Assembly: GCA_021740745.1 (NCBI GenBank)
Contig: JAIOZF010000001.1
Span: 62,001-126,000, forward strand
Length of the DNA stretch: 64,000 nt
Direction of reading: 5' to 3'
DNA from: Crocinitomicaceae bacterium
GTDB lineage: Bacteria > Bacteroidota > Bacteroidia > Flavobacteriales_D > Crocinitomicaceae
Shown: positions 31,300 to 42,268 of the stretch, in pieces
How the letters are laid out: the number at the start of each line of letters is the position of its first letter
How positions within the stretch are numbered: the stretch's first letter is position 1
Notes under the pieces: generated by a model
Database searches by the model: none
Told to the model about the DNA's origin: nothing
What the model saw: the letters and a program-made list of their open reading frames with translations, nothing else
Position numbers and translations under genes: made by a program

Positions 31300-32172
31300 C
31301 TACCTCAATTGAGCTTCAATAATTTCATAGACTTCGCTCGCTAAGATTTCACGCTCTATCTTCCATTCACCATTTACTTTTTTAGAAATAATGGCAAACT
31401 TGGTAAGTTCGTTTTCAAATTTTCGGTACTGAAAATCCATTTTGATGTGTTCTTCTCCTTGCTGGTAAATCAGCACTTCTTTAAATAGGTAGTCACGAAT
31501 TTCGCGCAAATGATTTGGGTAAACTGAATGAGAATAATCGCTCCCATAAAAGTCAATACTCACCTTTTTACTTGCGCCTTCGTCAAATCTATACCAAGTG
31601 TATGAATAGAAACGTGACTTGTCGTGCGAGAACATTCTACCAAGTACATTCACTTCTTTGCGCTTTATTGCTTCTCGAATTGTGCCATTCGGATCAAACT
31701 TTTTGAGTGTTTTTGGTGTTTGCGCTAATAACAAGTTCCCCAATTCATCGTATTCCTTTTTGCTCGCTTGAAACTTACGGGTCCACGAATATTCCCGTTT
31801 CAACTTTCCATTCGGGTAATACTCAGTTTCGCTGCGCGCTAAATAATTGTAATCTGCGCTTAATTGACCCGTTGGGAAATACTTGAGCATTCTCCAACCT
31901 TGCTTTTTCACCACAAAAACCTCCGCTAAAACACCACTTTGATAATAGGTTAAAAGTGTATCTATCAGCTGACCGTTTTCAAATTTCCCTTTCATGTGTA
32001 AGGCACCGTTGTCGAAATAACTGACACATTCGCCTTCACATTTAACGGTGTCACAGAAATAATCTGAACTCGGGGGATTACTCACATACATGGCCAATTC
32101 AATTTGCTTGTATGTCTTCTGCGCAAACTGTAAAAAGGGAATCAGGAAGAAGATTAAAAGAATAAGTTTCAT
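31300..32172 (-). CDS. Exported MORN/YwqK-like repeat protein
   Basis: This 290-aa protein has a signal peptide (MKLILLIFFLIPFLQFAQ) and four or so variant MORN-like repeats at about 50-160 (YFDNGALHMKGKFENGQLID, YYQSGVLAE, YFPTGQLSADYN, YYPNGKLKREYSW). These resemble the YwqK/toxin-antitoxin-like repeat of Bacteroidota. The C-terminal third has no known motif. It is likely periplasmic or surface-associated. The gene convergent on nadD is last in a long minus-strand run. Confidence 0.7.
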   Translation of the reverse strand: MKLILLIFFLIPFLQFAQKTYKQIELAMYVSNPPSSDYFCDTVKCEGECVSYFDNGALHMKGKFENGQLIDTLLTYYQSGVLAEVFVVKKQGWRMLKYFPTGQLSADYNYLARSETEYYPNGKLKREYSWTRKFQASKKEYDELGNLLLAQTPKTLKKFDPNGTIREAIKRKEVNVLGRMFSHDKSRFYSYTWYRFDEGASKKVSIDFYGSDYSHSVYPNHLREIRDYLFKEVLIYQQGEEHIKMDFQYRKFENELTKFAIISKKVNGEWKIEREILASEVYEIIEAQLR

Positions 32173-32241
32173 GTAAGTCGTTGACGCTTTACTGATGCAC
32201 TAAAGTTAATGTTCCACAAATTTCTTTGAATAGAAAATCCC

Positions 32242-33660
32242 TTACTTCTTTATCCTATAAATCACCACAATCCTGCTATCATATGGATTGTTGTCTTCGT
32301 AAGTTTTAATGGGGACAAACATTTCTGGGTAACTCAACAGCGAATCTTGCGGAAGATTCATTTCACGCGGACCAAACTGACTGTCCCAAACGAAATAATC
32401 GCCATCGCTGAAAGTTGTTTTCATTTCTTCCTGGAAATTTTTGGAACGGAAAAAATAGGTTCTGGTATTCTCCAACAGTGGATTCTCGCCCAATTCAAAG
32501 GCAATCATCGGGTAATAATAAAAAATGCGTCTCCCTTCAGTATCGTACGTTTTCATTTGCTTCGCCGCGCGCAAAACCTTGTCCTCTAAAGGTGTTGGTT
32601 TAATTGGGAACTTCTTATTTGTTGCCAATACAATCGCAAAAATTAGGGCAATAGCAACCATACCGTACTGTGCCCATTTCACTTTCAAAACAGGCGCTTT
32701 ACCAATGTAATAGATATTCAACAACAAGAAAAGCGGCATCCCCTGAGTTGCGATTCGCGTTAAACCGAGCGAAGCATTTTGTCCTGTTGCCCAAAAATAG
32801 GAATGTGCTGCAACAACACCCACAAACAATCCTCCGGAGAAAAACCACCACTTAAACTGTATGTCTTCGTATCGCTTTTTCACTAATAAATAAACAAATA
32901 CAGCTGTTCCTAAAATGATGGTAAACAAACCTGCATTGTCTAGGTAATTACGGTAAGATAACAAGTAGTGATCCCACGTTCCAACACCATAAATGTCGTT
33001 TTCCATTTTGTAAGGACTCCGAGTGAAATACCACAAAAAGTCCTTGAAAAGAAAATATCCAACGATTGAATAAGCGACAAAACCAGCAGCTAGTAATGGA
33101 ATTTTTTTCCATTGTTTTGCAAAGAGAAGTAAGAAGAATCCAAGCAATACCGCTAATTGTCCCTCACTGCGCATAAATGGCATGAGTGAGATAACGACAG
33201 CAAAAAATATATAGCGTTCCTTAATGAAGAGTAAAATGGCAAAAACGGATGCTAAATTGAAGAGTGGTTCGGTCATTCCACCCAATATCGTGCGACTGTA
33301 ATCTCTCGCCAAGACTAAAAGCAATGGAAATACGATGTGTACGACTTTGTCAATCTTAAAATGATCCAGAATTTTGAAGCCTGCGATAACCGTTAGGGCA
33401 TACACCAAGATATTGAACACCACAACACCTGCAAAGCCAAACTGAGCAAAAGGGGAGGATAATAAAATGAAAAAGGGTTTCCCCCAGTGATTCAAAAAGA
33501 AATCGGCATTTGACCAAGAACCAGCAGAATAAAAATAGTGCATAATTCCATCGCCGGCATCGGCTGGAATAAGCCCTTTTGCATATTTTACGCAGTACCA
33601 GATAATTCCAAATACCAGCGCACCATACCGAAAACTATTCGCTGTTCGATTGTTGATCAT
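32242..33660 (-). CDS. Polytopic membrane protein, possible GT-C glycosyltransferase
   Basis: This 472-aa protein has about ten transmembrane helices over residues 10-350 and a soluble C-terminal part of about 120 residues (NTRTYFFRSKNFQEEM, SYPEMFVPIKTY). The layout resembles GT-C mannosyltransferase-like proteins of Bacteroidota (a charged loop after TM1 with DAGDG, and GGMTEPLFNLAS), but no decisive motif was seen. It starts within the scoB stop (TAATG). Confidence 0.5.
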   Translation of the reverse strand: MINNRTANSFRYGALVFGIIWYCVKYAKGLIPADAGDGIMHYFYSAGSWSNADFFLNHWGKPFFILLSSPFAQFGFAGVVVFNILVYALTVIAGFKILDHFKIDKVVHIVFPLLLVLARDYSRTILGGMTEPLFNLASVFAILLFIKERYIFFAVVISLMPFMRSEGQLAVLLGFFLLLFAKQWKKIPLLAAGFVAYSIVGYFLFKDFLWYFTRSPYKMENDIYGVGTWDHYLLSYRNYLDNAGLFTIILGTAVFVYLLVKKRYEDIQFKWWFFSGGLFVGVVAAHSYFWATGQNASLGLTRIATQGMPLFLLLNIYYIGKAPVLKVKWAQYGMVAIALIFAIVLATNKKFPIKPTPLEDKVLRAAKQMKTYDTEGRRIFYYYPMIAFELGENPLLENTRTYFFRSKNFQEEMKTTFSDGDYFVWDSQFGPREMNLPQDSLLSYPEMFVPIKTYEDNNPYDSRIVVIYRIKK

Positions 33661-34316
33661 TAAAATACCATTTCTGGAACGAAGTCCGGCACAACTAAAT
33701 CACCTTCCGTTTTTGACTTGATTTCTTCAACACTCACTCCAGGTGCACGTTCAATCAAATAGAATTTACCATCTTTGATTTCAAGCACAGCCAATTCCGT
33801 AACTACTTTCTTTACGCAACCAACTCCAGTAAGTGGCAAAGAGCATTTTTTCAAGATTTTTGATTCACCTTCTTTGTTCGAGTGCATCATGGCAACAATA
33901 ATATTTTCAGCTGAAGCAACAAGATCCATGGCGCCACCCATTCCTTTCACCATTTTCCCTGGAATCTTCCAGTTTGCAATGTCTCCATTTTGAGACACTT
34001 CCATTGCTCCCAACACTGTTAATTGCACATGTTGACCACGAATCATTGCGAAAGATGTTGCTGAATCAAAGAAAACTGCTCCTTTTGTCGCAGTAATTGT
34101 TTGTTTACCAGCGTTAATTAAATCCGCATCTTCTTCACCCTCGAACGGAAAAGGTCCCATACCGAGAATTCCATTTTCAGATTGAAACTCAACCTCAATT
34201 CCTTCAGGGATATAGTTCGCAACTAAGGTTGGAATACCAATTCCCAAGTTCACGTACCACCCATCTCTTAATTCTTGCGCAATTCGCTTTGCGATTCCTA
34301 TTTTATCTAAAGCCAT
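33660..34316 (-). CDS. scoB: Succinyl-CoA:3-ketoacid CoA-transferase subunit B
   Basis: This 218-aa protein has YVNLGIGIPTLVANYIPEGIE near 21-41 and the catalytic Glu in QSENGILGMGPFP near 45-57, as in the beta subunit of family I CoA-transferases. With scoA it moves CoA between succinate and acetoacetate-type acids, giving ketone-body or branched-acid use. The pair is separated by a 68-bp gap with a hairpin. Confidence 0.92.
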   Translation of the reverse strand: MALDKIGIAKRIAQELRDGWYVNLGIGIPTLVANYIPEGIEVEFQSENGILGMGPFPFEGEEDADLINAGKQTITATKGAVFFDSATSFAMIRGQHVQLTVLGAMEVSQNGDIANWKIPGKMVKGMGGAMDLVASAENIIVAMMHSNKEGESKILKKCSLPLTGVGCVKKVVTELAVLEIKDGKFYLIERAPGVSVEEIKSKTEGDLVVPDFVPEMVF

Positions 34317-34384
34317 TTCTCAAATTTGAAAATTCTTGAATTTGAAAATTTGATTCGAATCATCAAATTTTCGAATACTCTAAT
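34317..34384 (-). terminator. AT-rich hairpin between scoA and scoB
   Basis: GAAAATTTGAT and ATCAAATTTTC pair around a short loop, with further ATTCGAAT self-complementary sequence. It may attenuate or stabilise the scoA-scoB message. It shares the TTTGAAAATTC motif with three other intergenic repeats in the window. Confidence 0.4.
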
Positions 34385-35080
34385 TTATTTTGTTCGCACT
34401 GTGCGTTGCTCAATTCGCTTTTCGAATTTCTCTCCTTTGAAAATTCGTTGAACGAAAATTCCAGGTGTGTGAATGAAATTCGGATCTAATTCTCCAGCTG
34501 GAACCAATTCTTCCACTTCTGCAATCGTGATTTTTCCTGCCATTGCCATCATTGGATTGAAATTGCGTGCAGTTCCTTTGAACACTAAGTTTCCTTCCGT
34601 ATCGCCTTTCCACGCTTTCACAATCGCAAAATCAGCAGTTAAAGCCGATTCTAAAATGTGTGGTTTACCGTTAAAAATACGGACTTCTTTCCCTTCAGCT
34701 ACTTCAGTCCCAAAACCTGCAGGTGTAAAGAAAGCGGGGATTCCAGCACCACCAGCGCGACATCTTTCAGCTAAAGAACCTTGTGGAATTAAATCCACTT
34801 CTAATTCACCAGACAACATTTGTCGCTCGAATTCAGCATTCTCGCCCACATATGAACTAATCATTTTCTTGATTTGCTTGCCTTGTAGCAATAAGCCCAA
34901 GCCAAAATCATCCACTCCCGCATTATTGGAAATACATGTCAAATTTTTTACATTCAACTTTACCAATTGTGCGATCGAGTTTTCTGGGATTCCACATAAG
35001 CCAAATCCTCCTAGCATCAGGGTCATTCCATCTTCGATGCCCACCAACGCTTCTTCAACATTTTTTACTTGCTTATTCAT
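34385..35080 (-). CDS. scoA: Succinyl-CoA:3-ketoacid CoA-transferase subunit A
   Basis: This 231-aa protein carries the alpha-subunit pattern [18 protein letters not shown] near 19-36, [25 protein letters not shown] near 103-127, and [23 protein letters not shown], typical of ScoA. It starts 2 bp after the PBP1A stop. The function is shared with ScoB. Confidence 0.92.
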   Translation of the reverse strand: MNKQVKNVEEALVGIEDGMTLMLGGFGLCGIPENSIAQLVKLNVKNLTCISNNAGVDDFGLGLLLQGKQIKKMISSYVGENAEFERQMLSGELEVDLIPQGSLAERCRAGGAGIPAFFTPAGFGTEVAEGKEVRIFNGKPHILESALTADFAIVKAWKGDTEGNLVFKGTARNFNPMMAMAGKITIAEVEELVPAGELDPNFIHTPGIFVQRIFKGEKFEKRIEQRTVRTK

Positions 35081-35082
35081 AA

Positions 35083-37569
35083 TTATATTCCTGGATCAAA
35101 GTCGGTATTATTTTCCGGTGGCGCAGCTGGTTGACCAGTACATTGGAATTGCTTAGGATCATACGAAGCCGGTACATCGAAGTCAGTGGTTGACAATGCG
35201 ATGACTGGATCTTTGTAGACCTTTTGCATGTAATATCCATAAATTGGAAGGGCTGTTCGCGCTCCTTGTCCTTGATCAGTTGATCTAAAACGAACCGAAC
35301 GATCTTCTGCTCCCACCCAAACTCCTGTAACTAATTCTGGTGTAAGTCCCATAAACCAACCATCTGCGTTACTTTGCGTTGTACCCGTTTTACCTGCCGT
35401 TGGCGCTAGGATATTACCCCAAGAACGACCACTTCGCAAACTTCCACCTGTACCACGTGTGATTACGCCCTTCATCATTTTCAAGGTTTCGTAAGCCACA
35501 TTTTCATTCAAAACTTCTTTCGAAACGTTTTTAGCGCTATAAATAACGTTTCCACTTCTGTCTTCAATACGCATAATCGTCGTAGGGCGATTGTAGATTC
35601 CGTTGTTAGCGAAAATACATTGTGCAGCCACCATTTCGTATAAAGATAAATCCATTACACCCAAACACATGGATGGAACCTCATCCTCTGGACGCAAATT
35701 AATATCCACATCTTTCAATAATTTTGAAATGGTTTTCGGTCCAGCGTAACCGCCCATGCGCGACATTACTGCAACCGTTGTTGGATTCGATGATAAGGCC
35801 AAACCATCTTGCACACTTCCTGCAGCTTCCCCACCTGGACACCATCGTCCATCAATGTTTCCACTGGCATCCATCAAATCAACACAATAGGAACCTGGTT
35901 CGAAAGTGGTACATGGTTTCACAACCCCCATTGCCAATGCCGTTGCATAAACAAATGGTTTAATCGTTGAACCAACTTGACGTTTTCCTTGTTTCACGTG
36001 ATCGAAGGCAAAATGATCAAAATTTGCTCCCCCCACCCATGCTTTTACGAATCCAGTTTGTGGCTCAATCGAAACCAATCCAGCGTGTAAGTATGATTTA
36101 TAGTAACGAATTGAATCGTCTGGAGCCATCAAGGTATCAATTTCTCCATCCCAAGAGAAAATACGCATTGGAGTAGGTGTTTTGAAATTTTTCAAAATTT
36201 CGTTTTCTGAGTAACCTTGTGCTTGCAGTGATAAATAACGTTGTGCTCCACGACGAGCAGATTTCATGATTCCTGCAACTTGCTCATCGCTTACAGAATT
36301 CGTGAAAGGCCAGTTTTTCAACCCTTTGTTGTTGCGATCGAATTGCTTTTGTAAATCTTCTTTCAAGTAACGCTCCACTGCCTCTTCAGCGTATTGCTGC
36401 ATGTTCGGATCAATAGTCGTATAGATTTTTAATCCATCGCTGTATAAATCGTACGGCATTCCATCAGTACGTTTATACTTAAACGATCCATCTTCATTCT
36501 TTTCACGCAACAAAGCAGTTACTTCCTTACGAAGTGATTCTCTGAAATACGGCGCCATTCCTTGTTTGTGGTCAACCACTTGATAGTTGATCACCAAAGG
36601 TTTCAATTTCAGTTGATCGTATTCTGCTTGTTCCAATTTAGTGCGCAAGGCTGGATTATTCGCAGCACTGTTCTTCTTCCATTGAAACAATACTTGGTTT
36701 CGACGCTCCAATGCACGAAGTGAATCAGCTGATCTTTTCTCTGCTATCTCATCGTTCGTAATGGCTTCTGGCGCAACGCCTTTTTCTACTGCTAAATTGC
36801 GTCGATAATTCTTGATTTTGTAAGTATAAGGATTATAAAGCGCTGGATTTTTACACATTCCAACTAACATTGCAGCTTCGTCTTTCGAAAGATCAATTGG
36901 CTTTTTATTGAAATAAACCTTCGCCGCATTTTCGATACCTACTGCGTTGTACAAGAAATCAAACTGATTCAAGTACATAGTAATAATCTCTTCTTTTGTA
37001 TAGCGTTTTTCAAGACGTGTTGCGATAATGTTTTCACGTGCTTTTTCATTGACACGTCGTACCATTCTGCCTAAACGTCCACCACCACCTCCGTCAACTG
37101 CTTCGCCATTGGCGCGAGCCAACGCTTCACGTTCACGTTGTTGAACTGTAAATAATAATTTTGCTAATTGTTGAGAAATGGTTGATGCACCACCAGCACC
37201 ACCAACGTTTACTACTGCTCTACCCAAGGCTTTGAAATCGACCCCAGAATGATCCATGAAACGTTCATCTTCAGTTGCAATCAAGGCATCAGTAACAAAA
37301 GGTGAAATTGCTTTGTACTCAACACTCGTTCTATTTACCCTCCAATAACGACCTAATTCCGTTGTTCCATCCTCCGCATAAACAACTGAAGCCAATAATT
37401 CGGGTGGATTGTCCAACATCTCTACCGGAGGTAAATCTTCCTCCGATTGAAGCATTAACAAACTTGCGATAACGATAAATGGCGCGGCTGCCATAGCCCA
37501 AAAAGCAATGTTCAGTCTTTTCTTTGTTTGATCCGAGAACTCAAGCTTACTCTCTCTGCCTTTGCCCAT
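35083..37569 (-). CDS. mrcA: Class A penicillin-binding protein (PBP1A-type)
   Basis: This 828-aa protein has one transmembrane helix (20-40). A GT51 transglycosylase domain carries the catalytic Glu in ATEDERF near 100 and [13 protein letters not shown] near 127-139. The transpeptidase domain has S534 in GSTIKP, SSN at 593-595, and KTGT at 727-730. It polymerises and crosslinks peptidoglycan at the membrane. It follows rodA by 49 bp. The residue order and length are normal for Bacteroidota PBP1A. Confidence 0.95.
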   Translation of the reverse strand: MGKGRESKLEFSDQTKKRLNIAFWAMAAAPFIVIASLLMLQSEEDLPPVEMLDNPPELLASVVYAEDGTTELGRYWRVNRTSVEYKAISPFVTDALIATEDERFMDHSGVDFKALGRAVVNVGGAGGASTISQQLAKLLFTVQQREREALARANGEAVDGGGGGRLGRMVRRVNEKARENIIATRLEKRYTKEEIITMYLNQFDFLYNAVGIENAAKVYFNKKPIDLSKDEAAMLVGMCKNPALYNPYTYKIKNYRRNLAVEKGVAPEAITNDEIAEKRSADSLRALERRNQVLFQWKKNSAANNPALRTKLEQAEYDQLKLKPLVINYQVVDHKQGMAPYFRESLRKEVTALLREKNEDGSFKYKRTDGMPYDLYSDGLKIYTTIDPNMQQYAEEAVERYLKEDLQKQFDRNNKGLKNWPFTNSVSDEQVAGIMKSARRGAQRYLSLQAQGYSENEILKNFKTPTPMRIFSWDGEIDTLMAPDDSIRYYKSYLHAGLVSIEPQTGFVKAWVGGANFDHFAFDHVKQGKRQVGSTIKPFVYATALAMGVVKPCTTFEPGSYCVDLMDASGNIDGRWCPGGEAAGSVQDGLALSSNPTTVAVMSRMGGYAGPKTISKLLKDVDINLRPEDEVPSMCLGVMDLSLYEMVAAQCIFANNGIYNRPTTIMRIEDRSGNVIYSAKNVSKEVLNENVAYETLKMMKGVITRGTGGSLRSGRSWGNILAPTAGKTGTTQSNADGWFMGLTPELVTGVWVGAEDRSVRFRSTDQGQGARTALPIYGYYMQKVYKDPVIALSTTDFDVPASYDPKQFQCTGQPAAPPENNTDFDPGI

Positions 37570-37618
37570 AATTTACTTTCTTTTGAGGTAAAATTAACGA
37601 ATTATTAAGTACGTACGA

Positions 37619-39016
37619 TTATTGTAAAATATCTCTTCTTTGTGAATCGAGCTTCAGTAAAATGAACATCATTACACTAAAGGACATCATCGAAGATCCA
37701 CCATAACTAAAAAAGGGAAGCGGAATTCCGATAACTGGCGCAAAACCAATGTTCATCCCAATATTTACTGCAAAGTGATAAAATAAAATCATCCCAACTG
37801 CATAAGCATATACCCGATTGAATTTAGATCGCTGTCGCTCCGCTATGACGATAATTCTGAAGAGGACAAACATGTATAAAACAATCAAAACAATCGTTCC
37901 AACAAAACCCCATTCCTCTGCAAATGGACAAAAGATAAAATCGGTTTCACTTTCTGGAACGTGGTTACTTTCAACACTCGAAACAGATGCGTTTTTGTAT
38001 CCTTTTCCAACTAGCCCACCTGACCCCACTGCTGCCATAGCACGATTACGGTTGTAATCTTCTCCGTCTGGATCTTCTTTCAAGCCTAAAAACAATTCAA
38101 TTCGCTCTTTTTGATGTGATTTTAAGCCTTGAAAACCATAGTTTACACCGAAAGCAATTCCAGAACTCAATATAAATCCAATGGCAACTACCAACAAAGC
38201 TCTTTTCCGCTCTCTTTTAGAATATACCAAACGAAGTAATAAAAGAAGGACTATACAAAATATCGCGAGTGACATTACAACGCCATACATTCCGGGAATT
38301 TCCACACCAGGTAAAAAACCGTATTCTAAAGTTTCATTGCTGATCAAAAGAGTAACCAACGAAAGGAAAACCACCACAAATAAGATCGGAATGAAGTGAC
38401 TTCCGACCCACGTTTGCTTTAGTTTTACGCCTGGAATTGAATTAATCATTCCCAATACTAGGGGATCATAAGTAATTCCTTCTCGGTACATCACGAATAA
38501 GAAGGAAGTAAAGACCACAAAAGTTCCAGCATCTGGTTGCATTAAAATCAAGGCCATCGGCACGAGAATAATAGTGTTTGCTATAAATACCGTGCGCAAT
38601 GTTTGCTGCTTGAGGTTTACCTCTGAGATAAATCTTGCGAGCAACAAGCCCGTTCCAATTTTTGAAAATTCCGCTGGTTGAATCCCCATTGTTCCAATTC
38701 CTAACCAAGCACGCGCACCGTTAACTGGAGGCATAAATAATACGATCACCAATAAAACCAAGGTGAAGAGGTAGATTGGAATTGCAAATTTCCGATAGAT
38801 ATCTGCATCTATCAAAAAAACCATTAATCCAAGAAAAAACGAAACACCAATCCAAACAACTTGCTTTCCGTATTTCTGCGAAAAATCTAAAATATTGGGA
38901 TGATCCTCGTTAAAGGCAACAGAGTAAACCGTCATCAAGCCCATTCCCACTAAAAGCAGATAGGCAATGAAAAGTGGCCAATCTAAGTGACCGATGATCG
39001 ATTGTTGCTGTCTCAT
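37619..39016 (-). CDS. rodA: Rod shape-determining SEDS glycosyltransferase RodA
   Basis: This 465-aa SEDS protein has about ten transmembrane helices with GTMGIQPAEFSKIGTGLLLARF near 119-140, and GIPLPFFSYGGSSMMSFSVMMF near 427-448, the family's conserved end. It polymerises lipid II during elongation together with PBP2, whose gene overlaps its start by 1 nt. Confidence 0.95.
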   Translation of the reverse strand: MRQQQSIIGHLDWPLFIAYLLLVGMGLMTVYSVAFNEDHPNILDFSQKYGKQVVWIGVSFFLGLMVFLIDADIYRKFAIPIYLFTLVLLVIVLFMPPVNGARAWLGIGTMGIQPAEFSKIGTGLLLARFISEVNLKQQTLRTVFIANTIILVPMALILMQPDAGTFVVFTSFLFVMYREGITYDPLVLGMINSIPGVKLKQTWVGSHFIPILFVVVFLSLVTLLISNETLEYGFLPGVEIPGMYGVVMSLAIFCIVLLLLLRLVYSKRERKRALLVVAIGFILSSGIAFGVNYGFQGLKSHQKERIELFLGLKEDPDGEDYNRNRAMAAVGSGGLVGKGYKNASVSSVESNHVPESETDFIFCPFAEEWGFVGTIVLIVLYMFVLFRIIVIAERQRSKFNRVYAYAVGMILFYHFAVNIGMNIGFAPVIGIPLPFFSYGGSSMMSFSVMMFILLKLDSQRRDILQ

Positions 39017-40875
39017 TATTTGTAAGCAAAATTAGCTTCAAGTATCGACTTTTCGCGATCTATCTCCGTGATCTTTCCGGTTAAATACTTTTCAATCATG
39101 AGTCCAGCCGTTGGAGCAGCCCAAAGTCCACCTCCACCTTTTGCATTTTCGATAAACACTGCAATTGCAATTTTTGGTTTGTTCATTGGAGCAAAAGCAA
39201 CAAATACTGAGTGGTCTTCTCCATGCGGATTTTGAACCGTTCCTGTTTTACCACAAACAACTATATCTTTCAGACGCGCTCTTTTACCTGTTCCCCCGGG
39301 TTCATGAACAACTCGACGCATCCCTTCCACAATTGTTTCGTAATGACGACCATCGACTTTTGAATAATGTTTTGTTCTGAATTGTTCCAAAGGTCCTTTA
39401 TCACCAATCGATTTTACAAAATGTGGTGTATAATGCCATCCTCTGTTTGCAATAATCGCAGCAATATTTGCCATTTGGAGTGGTGTCAGCATAACCTCAC
39501 CCTGTCCAATAGAAATAGAACGAATCGTTGAAAATGCCCAGCGGTGGTGACCATACCATTTATCGTAGTATTTCGCATCTGGAATTAATCCAGGACGAAT
39601 ACCTGTAATGTCCGTTTCCAGTCGTTTTCCCAAACCAAAACTATGCATGTAATCTGCCCAAATATTTAAACCAATTTCAGCATCTTCAAAATTACTTCGC
39701 TTCTTCCCTTGTTGAATGATTCTTCTTGTAACAGCGTAGAAATATGGATTACATGAATGCTTAATCGCATCGGCTAAATTCGTAGCGCTCGCATGGTTGT
39801 GACAACCAACGACAGATTTATCGCACACCGCACCAAATTCAGGACTAATTACCCCTTCTTGCAGTCCAATCAATGAATTCAATAATTTAAACGTAGAACC
39901 TGGAGGATATTCTGCAGCTAGAGGTCTGGGATACAAGGGTTTGCTTGGGTCTTTCACCAAAGCAGGATAATTTTCCGAAATATTTCGCTTTCCAATTAAT
40001 AAATTGGGGTCATAGGTCGGAGCTGATACCAACGCAAGAATTTCCCCCGATGATGGTTCAATAGCAACAATACAACCGCGTTTATTTTGCAATAACTTTT
40101 CTCCATACGCCTGAAGAATAATATCAACTCCCAATTTAAGTGCTGGTCCCTGAACCGCTAGGGTGTCATATTTTCCATCGCCGTATGATTCAATGGCATT
40201 GTTGAGTGCTGAGGTAACGATGTATTTGATCCCTTTCTGTCCACGCAATTGTTCTTCATAAAAACGTTCAATTCCAGCGCGACCAATATTATTCCCGGGA
40301 GAATAGAAGGCATCTTTATCAACCTCTTCCCGATTTACTTCTGATAAGTAACCAAGAATGTTGGCACCATTCGCATAAGGGTAGCGACGCATACTAGTAA
40401 CTTCTTCATAAAAACCTGGGAAATTTTCTAGGTGTGGTGCAATGTTCGCCACTTCTTCCAAGGTTAATTCCTTTAGAAAAGGATAGGGTCTTATTTTTTG
40501 GTAGTTGGATTGTTTCTTTCCTGTGTGGCGGTTGAAATACATTCCTTCGCCTTCTACGATTTCTTTGAAACGCTCACGAACCATTTCAGGTGTCCACCCG
40601 ATTAATTTTGCAAACTTAAGGGTGTCAAAATTCTTGATGTTTTTCTCAATCATCATGAGGTTATAGTAGGTACGGTTCGAAACGATTTTTCGTCCATCTC
40701 GATCAAATACTACACCTCTCGGCGGGGTGATTTCTCGGCGTTTTTCAGCAATTTGTTGCGCTCTCAAGGTCCAAGAATCATCAATTACTTGCATGTAAAA
40801 CAATCGCGTAGCATAAATGACTCCCACGATAAGGAAGAAGGCAATAATTACATACTTGCGGGTATCGAGATTCAT
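39016..40875 (-). CDS. mrdA: Penicillin-binding protein 2 (elongation transpeptidase)
   Basis: This 619-aa class B PBP has one N-terminal transmembrane helix (8-28), a dimerisation/pedestal domain and the transpeptidase domain with catalytic S327 in the GSTFK motif, a S-C-N motif in KHSCNPYFY near 386-394 and KTGT near 552. It crosslinks glycan made by RodA. It overlaps mreD by 4 nt and is followed directly by rodA. Confidence 0.95.
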   Translation of the reverse strand: MNLDTRKYVIIAFFLIVGVIYATRLFYMQVIDDSWTLRAQQIAEKRREITPPRGVVFDRDGRKIVSNRTYYNLMMIEKNIKNFDTLKFAKLIGWTPEMVRERFKEIVEGEGMYFNRHTGKKQSNYQKIRPYPFLKELTLEEVANIAPHLENFPGFYEEVTSMRRYPYANGANILGYLSEVNREEVDKDAFYSPGNNIGRAGIERFYEEQLRGQKGIKYIVTSALNNAIESYGDGKYDTLAVQGPALKLGVDIILQAYGEKLLQNKRGCIVAIEPSSGEILALVSAPTYDPNLLIGKRNISENYPALVKDPSKPLYPRPLAAEYPPGSTFKLLNSLIGLQEGVISPEFGAVCDKSVVGCHNHASATNLADAIKHSCNPYFYAVTRRIIQQGKKRSNFEDAEIGLNIWADYMHSFGLGKRLETDITGIRPGLIPDAKYYDKWYGHHRWAFSTIRSISIGQGEVMLTPLQMANIAAIIANRGWHYTPHFVKSIGDKGPLEQFRTKHYSKVDGRHYETIVEGMRRVVHEPGGTGKRARLKDIVVCGKTGTVQNPHGEDHSVFVAFAPMNKPKIAIAVFIENAKGGGGLWAAPTAGLMIEKYLTGKITEIDREKSILEANFAYK

Positions 40876-41387
40876 CTTTCTTTAGGCTTCCGAATAAATA
40901 ACATTTGCAGCAAAACAACAAACAGGAATGAAATAGGAAGGCTTAAGAATGTTTTTTGGAGGATGAAAAGAATCGCGTCGATGCGGAACATTTCCAATAA
41001 GAAAAACCAAAAATGGTGAATCAATAAAAGAAACCCAAAAACATAAATAAACCACCTTGGACCCATTTCGAATAAGTTGCTTTCTTTTGATAAATCATAT
41101 CCTTCTCGTGGTGCAAACATTTTAAAAATGATTGGACGAAGGTAAGTGAAGAGAAGAAGAGAAGAAGTATGTAAACCATACGTATTGCAAATTGAATCGA
41201 TGACAATACCCATTGCAAAAGCTAGAAATAACATAGCTATAATACTGAATTCGAAAGGCAGTAAAAAGATAAACAAGGGGTAAACCATAACTTGAATGCC
41301 CAATCCAATTTCAAGTTGATTCAAAACTAATGCTTGAAGCAAGGCAAGAAATACAAAACGAATACTGTGTTTGATTACTTGGTTCAT
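40872..41387 (-). CDS. mreD: Rod shape-determining protein MreD
   Basis: This 171-aa protein has five transmembrane helices and lies between mreC and PBP2, the standard MreD position. Sequence motifs in MreD are weak; identification rests on size, hydrophobic pattern (AMLFLAFAMGIVIDSICNTYG) and context. It overlaps mreC by 4 nt. Confidence 0.85.
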   Translation of the reverse strand: MNQVIKHSIRFVFLALLQALVLNQLEIGLGIQVMVYPLFIFLLPFEFSIIAMLFLAFAMGIVIDSICNTYGLHTSSLLLFTYLRPIIFKMFAPREGYDLSKESNLFEMGPRWFIYVFGFLLLIHHFWFFLLEMFRIDAILFILQKTFLSLPISFLFVVLLQMLFIRKPKER

Positions 41388-42223
41388 TTTGGTTTATCTT
41401 CAGGTATCAATGATTCAATTTTTTTTTGCTCCTCTTTTAACAAATTCTTAATTACATAAACGCGTTGAAGCGTTCTGTAATTTTCCGAAAACAACACAAC
41501 TACATCCCAAATAGGCTTGCCTTCGACTGTTCTTAATTTCTCAACTTTTCCAACGGGAATCCCTCTTGGGAAAATTCCTGATCCACCTTTCGTGACTACT
41601 TTCGACCAACGCTTGATTCTGGTATCATTCGATATCCCAGAAATTGAACCGCGACGTGGATGTTTACCATCCCATTTCAACAATCCAAATGACCCATCGC
41701 TTTCAATCATTACATCAATATTGATGTTCTCAGTTAAAACAGATTTTACAACTGAAAAGTGTTCGCTCACATTATGTATTATTCCAACGATTCCTTTGTC
41801 TGAAAACACTCCCATGTCTTTTTCAATTCCTTGCGCAGAACCAATATTAAGTGTAAAGTAATTATTTGCCTTTGTGAAAGTTGAATTAATAACCAAAGCA
41901 GGAATATAATCGTATTGCTGCTTGAAGAGGGTGTCGTTGATTTTAACAAGTCCATTTTCCATACGCACAAAACTCATCGGCAACTGAGAACGAAGGTGAA
42001 TATTCTCTTTTTGCAAAGCGGTGTTGTTCTTACTTAAGTTCAAGTGCTTGGTAACCTCATGCTTTGCAGACAAGAAAGTACCTGCAACTTTTGAAGCGCT
42101 AGTTAAATATTGGGAACGGGGGAAATTTAAATACGTGAAATAGGTATACAGCGCAAATACCTGCATAAACGTAAATAGAAGAAAGACTTGAAACCGCCTT
42201 AAGAAGGCAAACAAATTGCGCAT
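41384..42223 (-). CDS. mreC: Rod shape-determining protein MreC
   Basis: From the ATG at 42223 (a TTG two codons earlier is possible) this is 279 aa with one transmembrane helix at about 10-28, a coiled-coil near 50-80 (NLSKNNTALQKENIHLRSQL) and the beta-barrel MreC domain (IGSAQGIEKDMGVFSDKGIVGIIHNVSEHFSVVKSVL). MreC links PBP2 to the MreB filament from the periplasmic side. It ends in the mreD start. Confidence 0.92.
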   Translation of the reverse strand: MRNLFAFLRRFQVFLLFTFMQVFALYTYFTYLNFPRSQYLTSASKVAGTFLSAKHEVTKHLNLSKNNTALQKENIHLRSQLPMSFVRMENGLVKINDTLFKQQYDYIPALVINSTFTKANNYFTLNIGSAQGIEKDMGVFSDKGIVGIIHNVSEHFSVVKSVLTENINIDVMIESDGSFGLLKWDGKHPRRGSISGISNDTRIKRWSKVVTKGGSGIFPRGIPVGKVEKLRTVEGKPIWDVVVLFSENYRTLQRVYVIKNLLKEEQKKIESLIPEDKPK

Positions 42224-42268
42224 GTACAAAAATAAGAAAGTCCCGAGAATTATTCACGGGATTTCAAA

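Noticed and set aside
34473-35156. 227-codon frame antisense to scoA
   Set aside because: It is a shadow of the strongly conserved scoA coding sequence, rich in Ser/Pro with no recognisable domain.
41517-41861. 114-codon plus-strand frame inside mreC
   Set aside because: It mirrors a conserved coding region and has no independent start signal or family match.
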